From Novacetimonas hansenii JCM 7643 (GTDB lineage Bacteria; Pseudomonadota; Alphaproteobacteria; Acetobacterales; Acetobacteraceae), in assembly GCF_000964405.1 (NCBI RefSeq), contig NZ_BANE01000011.1, positions 1 to 38,529 on the forward strand: a DNA stretch of 38,529 bases, in the 5' to 3' direction. Of the stretch, positions 34,877-38,529 are shown in pieces (positions within the stretch are counted from its first letter, which is position 1; each line of letters opens with the position of its first letter). The position numbers and the translations under genes are program-made. The notes beneath the pieces are model-generated. The model did no database searches. It was not told where the DNA came from and saw nothing but the letters and a program-made list of their open reading frames with translations.

Positions 34877-35428
34877 ATGTTACTGCCCATTAAGGAAACT
34901 GCGGGAGTCATTCTCGACATCCGCTATGCTTCGGACAATAATTTTGTCGGTCGTGCGGTCTATGCCCGCCCTGTTGCCCTGCTGCATCGGGAGGCACATG
35001 CGGCCTTTGTCCGCGCACTTGCCCGCGCGCAGGTCCTGGGACTTGGCTTTCGGATATTCGATGCATTTCGCCCCATCGAAGTGCAATCCATCCTGTGGGA
35101 CGCGGTATCGGACAAGACATTTGTAGCCGACCCGGCCCTTGGCGGCACCCATCCACGCGGCATCGCACTTGACCTGACGCTGTTCGACCTTGCCACGGGG
35201 GAGGACCTGCCCATGGGAACCGGGTTCGATGCCGTAACCCCACTCTCGGCCCATGGCGCGCTTGAGGGCCTGTCGGCTGAGGTGATCCGCAACCGTGCCC
35301 TCCTGCTCGGGCTGATGAGTGCGGCGGGGTGGGACAGTTATGAGCCGGAATGGTGGCATTACAACCTGCCCGATGGCGATGCCCTGCCGGTCCTGTCGGC
35401 AGCGGACGTACCTGAAGGGCCTCTATAG
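34877..35428 (+). CDS. D-alanyl-D-alanine dipeptidase (VanX/DdpX family)
   Basis: This 183-residue zinc peptidase of the M15D family hydrolyses D-Ala-D-Ala. Zinc ligands and catalytic residues are present: H92 and D99 in THPRGIALDLT (family SxHxxGxAxD) and E158 and H161 in EWWHYNL. FRIFDAFRPIEVQ carries the conserved Arg. There is no signal peptide, so it is probably cytosolic, like E. coli DdpX, which recovers D-Ala from cell-wall turnover; a vancomycin-resistance role is unlikely because vanH/vanA-type genes are absent and Gram-negatives exclude the drug. The ATG at 34877 is preferred over a TTG at 34850 because GGGACGG precedes it. No ddp transport genes accompany it. Confidence 0.9.
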   Translation: MLLPIKETAGVILDIRYASDNNFVGRAVYARPVALLHREAHAAFVRALARAQVLGLGFRIFDAFRPIEVQSILWDAVSDKTFVADPALGGTHPRGIALDLTLFDLATGEDLPMGTGFDAVTPLSAHGALEGLSAEVIRNRALLLGLMSAAGWDSYEPEWWHYNLPDGDALPVLSAADVPEGPL

Positions 35429-35758
35429 GTCATCGGTCCACAGCGCAGGAACGTGCGCTGCCCGCATCAAATGCGGCGGGATTATCCTGCACCTGCTTCC
35501 CATCGCCCGGCGCATTTCCATCGTGGCGCTGATACGATGGGGCTGAATCACGACAGTTTCCACCGCCAGCATGGGCATCCGGGGAAGGCATCCGGCCTGA
35601 CCCACTATCATATCGGCCCATGGACAGCACATTCCCGTCGCCATGCTGCCACACGCGATGCGGGACAGTTCCCCCCACCAATGACTAAGTGCAAGCAGGA
35701 ACGCAATCATCATATCATCGGTCATGGCGTCTGGGATATGGACCACGGCTTTCGTCAT
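35423..35758 (-). CDS. Hypothetical ORF, perhaps truncated by a repeat
   Basis: I do not recognise it. From the ATG at 35758 the product (111 aa) reads MTKAVVHIPDAMTDDMMIAF and later HWWGELSRIACGSMATGMCC; codons favour G/C in third position like real genes here, and Met and Cys are frequent. Its stop overlaps the dipeptidase end by 6 bp on the opposite strand. Repeat copy d begins only 2 bp upstream of the ATG and there is no ribosome binding site, so if it was a gene its start has probably been removed. It could also be a chance frame. Confidence 0.35.
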   Translation of the reverse strand: MTKAVVHIPDAMTDDMMIAFLLALSHWWGELSRIACGSMATGMCCPWADMIVGQAGCLPRMPMLAVETVVIQPHRISATMEMRRAMGSRCRIIPPHLMRAAHVPALWTDDL

Positions 35759-35760
35759 GC

Positions 35761-35927
35761 TTAAGAGAGTATTTGAAAACAAGTCATTGATAAAAAACAA
35801 GAAAAAATTTCTGGGTGCTACCTTTTTTCAGAAAGGCGGCGTCTTCTGAAGCTTTTAGAAAAAGCTTCACCAAAAACCTTTATAATTTCAGTGTGTTATC
35901 AATCCTGACTTTTCAAACAGTCTCTAA
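35761..35927 (-). repeat. MITE-like repeat, copy d (complete, inverted)
   Basis: A complete copy in reverse orientation, from TTAAGAGAGTATTTGAAAAC to CAAACAGTCTCTAA. The two ends form a clear imperfect terminal inverted repeat (TTAAGAGAGTATTTGAAAAC against TTAGAGACTGTTTGAAAAGT). The internal hairpins AAGCTTTTAGAAAAAGCTT and CCTTTTTTCAGAAAGG are kept. Confidence 0.8.
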
Positions 35928-35975
35928 GCTTAACTTTGGATCAAGTGCAGTCATTTACAAAACCGTTGAGCGTAC

Positions 35976-36323
35976 TCAGCTACGGTTCAGGCAGGGCAGG
36001 CATGATATCGAGGGAAGCGTAGCGCCACCATTGCGTACCACAACATGAATAAAGGCAGCAGGCACCAAAAGCATATCCGACAGGTCACGCACCATACAGA
36101 CAGCATCTGGCACATTTCCGATCACGGATGGCGTCAGCGCCAGCGACACGATATCGGGCTTTATCAGCACTCCGCCATTCCCTGATAACGCAGGCAGCCA
36201 CATTGCCTGCCCCCGATGGATCAACAATGCACCATGACGGCCAGAATCCCACGCGGTCCCCTTATGATGGCGGGAATATGTTGATAAATCGGCTACGTCG
36301 GTATTTTTTCTTTCATGAAACAA
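35976..36323 (-). pseudogene. Remnant of an AraC-family regulator (N-terminal cupin part)
   Basis: The frame (115 aa) carries YSRHHKGTAWDSGRHGALLI, then HRGQAMWLPALSG and LALTPSVIGNVPDAVCMVRDLSDMLL. This order resembles the ligand domain of AraC-type regulators (sensor stretch ending in a W-x-P-A motif, then LxxxPxxxxxLP and VSxLLREL). The helix-turn-helix half is missing; its place is taken by unrelated sequence and repeat copy d. No start codon with a ribosome binding site is visible. I regard it as a decayed gene; the assignment is by eye only. Confidence 0.45.
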
Positions 36324-36427
36324 TCGACAGTTATCGTGTCAGCCTGTTCTTTCATGATAGGAACCTGCAACAGACCGACCATGCCAGCCTACACTTTACT
36401 TTCGTGCCTCCATTTATGCGGTAGTCC

Positions 36428-38467
36428 ATGAAGACAAAACTACGCCCACGCCAGTATGGCCCCCTGCGCACCCTGTCGCGCCGACTGACGCCCACCCGCC
36501 TGACGCACTGGCTGGGCATACGGGCCATCAGCATGGCGCCCGAACAGATTGCCCTGCGCGAAGGGCTGCGTGCGGCGGTGGCGGTCGGCATCATGATGGC
36601 GCTTGCGCTGACGTTGCAGATGCCGCTGATGGCATGGTCGGCCTTTGCCGCGTTCTGGACCTGCCTGGTCGACCCTGGTGGCCCGCTGGTCGCCCGGCTG
36701 CGTACGTTGCTGACATTCGGCACGATGGGCACTGTAATTGCCGCCATAATGTCCATGGCGGCGGGGTATGGTCCCGTGCTGGCCGCACCATTACTGGCTG
36801 TGATTGTCCTGTGCTGCGGATTGAGCCGTCTGCGTGGCGCCACCGCGACGCAGATCGGGGTACTGGCCGCCATCGTGGCGGTCGTGGCCATCTGTTATCC
36901 CATGCCACCACATGGCGCGCTTGTACTGGCCGGGTTGTTTGCACTGGGGGCCGGATGGGCCGTGGTGGTCTGTACCATTGCATGGCCCGTGGATGCATAT
37001 GCCCCGCTGCGCCAAGCCTGTGCAGAAATATTTCGCGAAGAAGGGCGCATGACCCGACGCATGGTGATCCCACCGCGTCAGGGTATGGCTGGCATAAGCG
37101 GTGCGCGCACTTCGATTGGTGCCTATCGTCGCGAAATCCGCAGTCGCATCGAACGGACCCGCGCACGCATCGAAATCCTGTCACCAGATGCCGCAGGCAG
37201 CCAGACACGCGCCGTTTTGTTGCCCACACTGGAAATATGCGATCGGATTTTCGTGGTCCTGATCGCTTTTGAACATGCGGTCCTGCTGGCACCGCCATCG
37301 CCGATGACGCGCCGTATCCTGCGTCATCTGATGGTCATGCTTGAACGTGCGGCCCGGGTGGTGGGTCAACCCACCCCCGATACGATGGCGCTACAACGCC
37401 ATATCGCGCGGATTGATATGCTCTGCGCCCATGAAAACAGCCTTTATGGCCGTGGCGCACGCACATGTGCCATGGCCCTGCGCGACCTGCTCTCCACGTT
37501 GTCCGAAACACCACGTCAGCACCCCGTGATCCATGACGGGGGGCGGACGGCGCATCAGGCACGATGGCGCGGATGGCCGATGGTACTGCGCCACGCCATG
37601 CGCCTGTCGGTATCGGTGCTGGTGGCTTATGGCATCACGCGGGAATTCTCCCTGCCCTATGCCTACTGGGCCATGATGGCGGTGGTCGTGGTCATGCAGC
37701 CACAGGGCGTGATCACCCTGCCCCGCACGATCGAACGTGTCGTGGGCAGCATCGCGGGCGGGTTGCTGGCTGCCATCATGGGCGTCGTGCTGCCCATGTG
37801 GCTGATCCTCGTGCTGATTTTCCCGCTGGCTGCGGCAACGATTGCATTACGGGCGGTCAATTACACACTGCTTGTCCTGTTCATGACGCAACTGTTCGTC
37901 CTGGTTACGGACCTTGTCAGTCCAGGCGCAGGATGGGATGTGGGCATGGCACGATCGGTCAATAACATCATCGGCAGCCTTGTCGGGCTGGCGGGATGCC
38001 TTGTGCTCTGGCCCGAACGCCGCGGCCCTGCCCTGGCGACCCAGGTGGCGGAAGCCTTTATCGCCAATATCCGCTACGCCGTCATGGCGACCGGCACGCA
38101 TGAGGCCGAACGTGAGAAAATCGAACAGGCCCGCCGCATGGCAGGCACCACAAGCACCCGGGCCGAAATCCAGTGCCAGCAGACCCGGCTGGAAGGATTG
38201 CACAGATCCGCCCGCCTGGACCGGGCGGAACAGATCCTGTTTGCCCTGCGCCAGATGGCGGGAATGGCCAGTGTCAACTGGATGGAACGCTCCCTGTCCC
38301 CCTCCAGCGCGGAGGCAACCACACCGGCACGGTTTGCACAGGTCATGCGCCAGATGGAATGGCCCGAAATCGTCTCCCCACCGCATCGCACCCTACCCTC
38401 TCTGGATGAAATGGCCGCGATGCTGCATGATATGACGCCTGTGGGCGAAGATATCCGTACATCGTAA
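36428..38467 (+). CDS. FUSC-family transporter (aromatic-acid exporter type)
   Basis: This 679-residue protein has the duplicated FUSC layout: a first cluster of about five to six membrane segments (residues about 45-185, with LREGLRAAVAVGIMMALALT and FAAFWTCLVDPGGPLVARLR), a long cytoplasmic helical stretch, a second cluster (about 390-545, with LRHAMRLSVSVLVAYGITRE, PYAYWAMMAVVVVMQPQ and TIERVVGSIAGGLLAA) and a helical tail. The YWAxMxVVxVxQP and RxxxRxxGxxxGxxLA pattern is that of the family including AaeB and YccS, proposed to export aromatic acids or similar compounds. Its TAA stop (38465-38467) is also the first bases of repeat copy e. No adaptor protein gene is adjacent. Confidence 0.87.
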   Translation: MKTKLRPRQYGPLRTLSRRLTPTRLTHWLGIRAISMAPEQIALREGLRAAVAVGIMMALALTLQMPLMAWSAFAAFWTCLVDPGGPLVARLRTLLTFGTMGTVIAAIMSMAAGYGPVLAAPLLAVIVLCCGLSRLRGATATQIGVLAAIVAVVAICYPMPPHGALVLAGLFALGAGWAVVVCTIAWPVDAYAPLRQACAEIFREEGRMTRRMVIPPRQGMAGISGARTSIGAYRREIRSRIERTRARIEILSPDAAGSQTRAVLLPTLEICDRIFVVLIAFEHAVLLAPPSPMTRRILRHLMVMLERAARVVGQPTPDTMALQRHIARIDMLCAHENSLYGRGARTCAMALRDLLSTLSETPRQHPVIHDGGRTAHQARWRGWPMVLRHAMRLSVSVLVAYGITREFSLPYAYWAMMAVVVVMQPQGVITLPRTIERVVGSIAGGLLAAIMGVVLPMWLILVLIFPLAAATIALRAVNYTLLVLFMTQLFVLVTDLVSPGAGWDVGMARSVNNIIGSLVGLAGCLVLWPERRGPALATQVAEAFIANIRYAVMATGTHEAEREKIEQARRMAGTTSTRAEIQCQQTRLEGLHRSARLDRAEQILFALRQMAGMASVNWMERSLSPSSAEATTPARFAQVMRQMEWPEIVSPPHRTLPSLDEMAAMLHDMTPVGEDIRTS

Positions 38468-38529
38468 GAGACTGTTTAAAAAGTAAGGCTTGATAACATC
38501 CTGTAATTATAAAGGTTTTTGGTGAAGCT
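38465..38529 (+). repeat. MITE-like repeat, copy e (left half)
   Basis: The copy starts TAAGAGACTGTTTAAAAAGT and continues through GGTTTTTGGTGAAGCT to the end of the window, following copy c closely (about 55 of 62 bases by eye). Its first three bases are the FUSC stop codon. The right half lies beyond the window. Confidence 0.75.

Noticed and set aside
34877-35428. Interpretation of the VanX-like gene as vancomycin resistance
   Set aside because: No vanH, vanA/B or vanRS genes are near, and DdpX-type enzymes in Gram-negatives serve D-Ala recovery.
1-38529. tRNA, rRNA, riboswitch or prophage elements
   Set aside because: Scanning both strands by eye found no cloverleaf with a conserved T-loop, no rRNA stretch and no phage structural gene; subtle RNA elements could still be missed.

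Overview
The window looks like chromosomal DNA of an acetic acid bacterium (Acetobacteraceae, most likely the Komagataeibacter/Gluconacetobacter group). This is inferred from GC-rich genes separated by AT-rich spacers, the character of the proteins, and an interspersed hairpin repeat rich in GGTTTTTGGTGAAGCTTTTT-like sequence that I associate with that group from memory. No rRNA, tRNA, CRISPR array or prophage is visible. About 26 credible genes are present, plus three broken or doubtful ones.

Layout. (1) 1-4675: a minus-strand pair encoding an exported GH20 beta-N-acetylhexosaminidase and a Tat-exported NamZ/DUF1343 exo-muramidase, with a divergent TetR regulator; this reads as a cell-wall sugar salvage unit. 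(2) 4771-6643: a decayed IS5-family transposase and an AzgA/NCS2-type purine permease. (3) 7047-10155: a Fur-box-controlled ABC importer for an iron chelate (binding protein, FecCD permease, ATPase). (4) 10533-14947: glgB and glgX, convergent, for glycogen branching and debranching. (5) 15452-18840: an OprB-like porin whose signal peptide is out of frame with its body, then an orphan NodT-type outer-membrane efflux lipoprotein. (6) 19003-20687: a 58-residue DUF3311 protein and an SSS-family carboxylate symporter overlapping by 4 bp, behind a perfect 17-bp palindrome. (7) 21463-25266: a cold-shock protein, a large YbiO-like MscS channel and a small WYL-like protein. (8) 26056-31878: a short hypothetical, then a DUF2946-like His-rich protein, a TonB-dependent receptor with a His-rich N terminus and a PepSY membrane protein with a Met-rich loop, with a convergent SCO1/SenC copper chaperone; I propose a copper (or other soft-metal) handling locus. 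(9) 31919-35428: an Lrp regulator divergent from a class V aminotransferase, an unknown membrane-anchored protein and a VanX/DdpX-type D-Ala-D-Ala dipeptidase. (10) 35423-38467: a doubtful ORF, an AraC-regulator remnant and a FUSC-family transporter.

A MITE-like repeat of about 165 bp links the window together. Two complete copies (31050-31212, 35761-35927), an inverted pair (25503-25800) and two copies cut by the window ends (1-64, 38465-38529) share imperfect terminal inverted repeats and two internal hairpins. Two of these copies run directly into the TAA stop codon of the neighbouring gene. They fall between transcription units and probably act as terminators as well as marking past mobility.

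Functionally the window is mostly envelope biology: peptidoglycan fragment recovery (GH20, NamZ, DdpX), metal import, porin and efflux outer-membrane proteins, osmotic channels and a FUSC exporter, with glycogen metabolism and purine and carboxylate uptake alongside.
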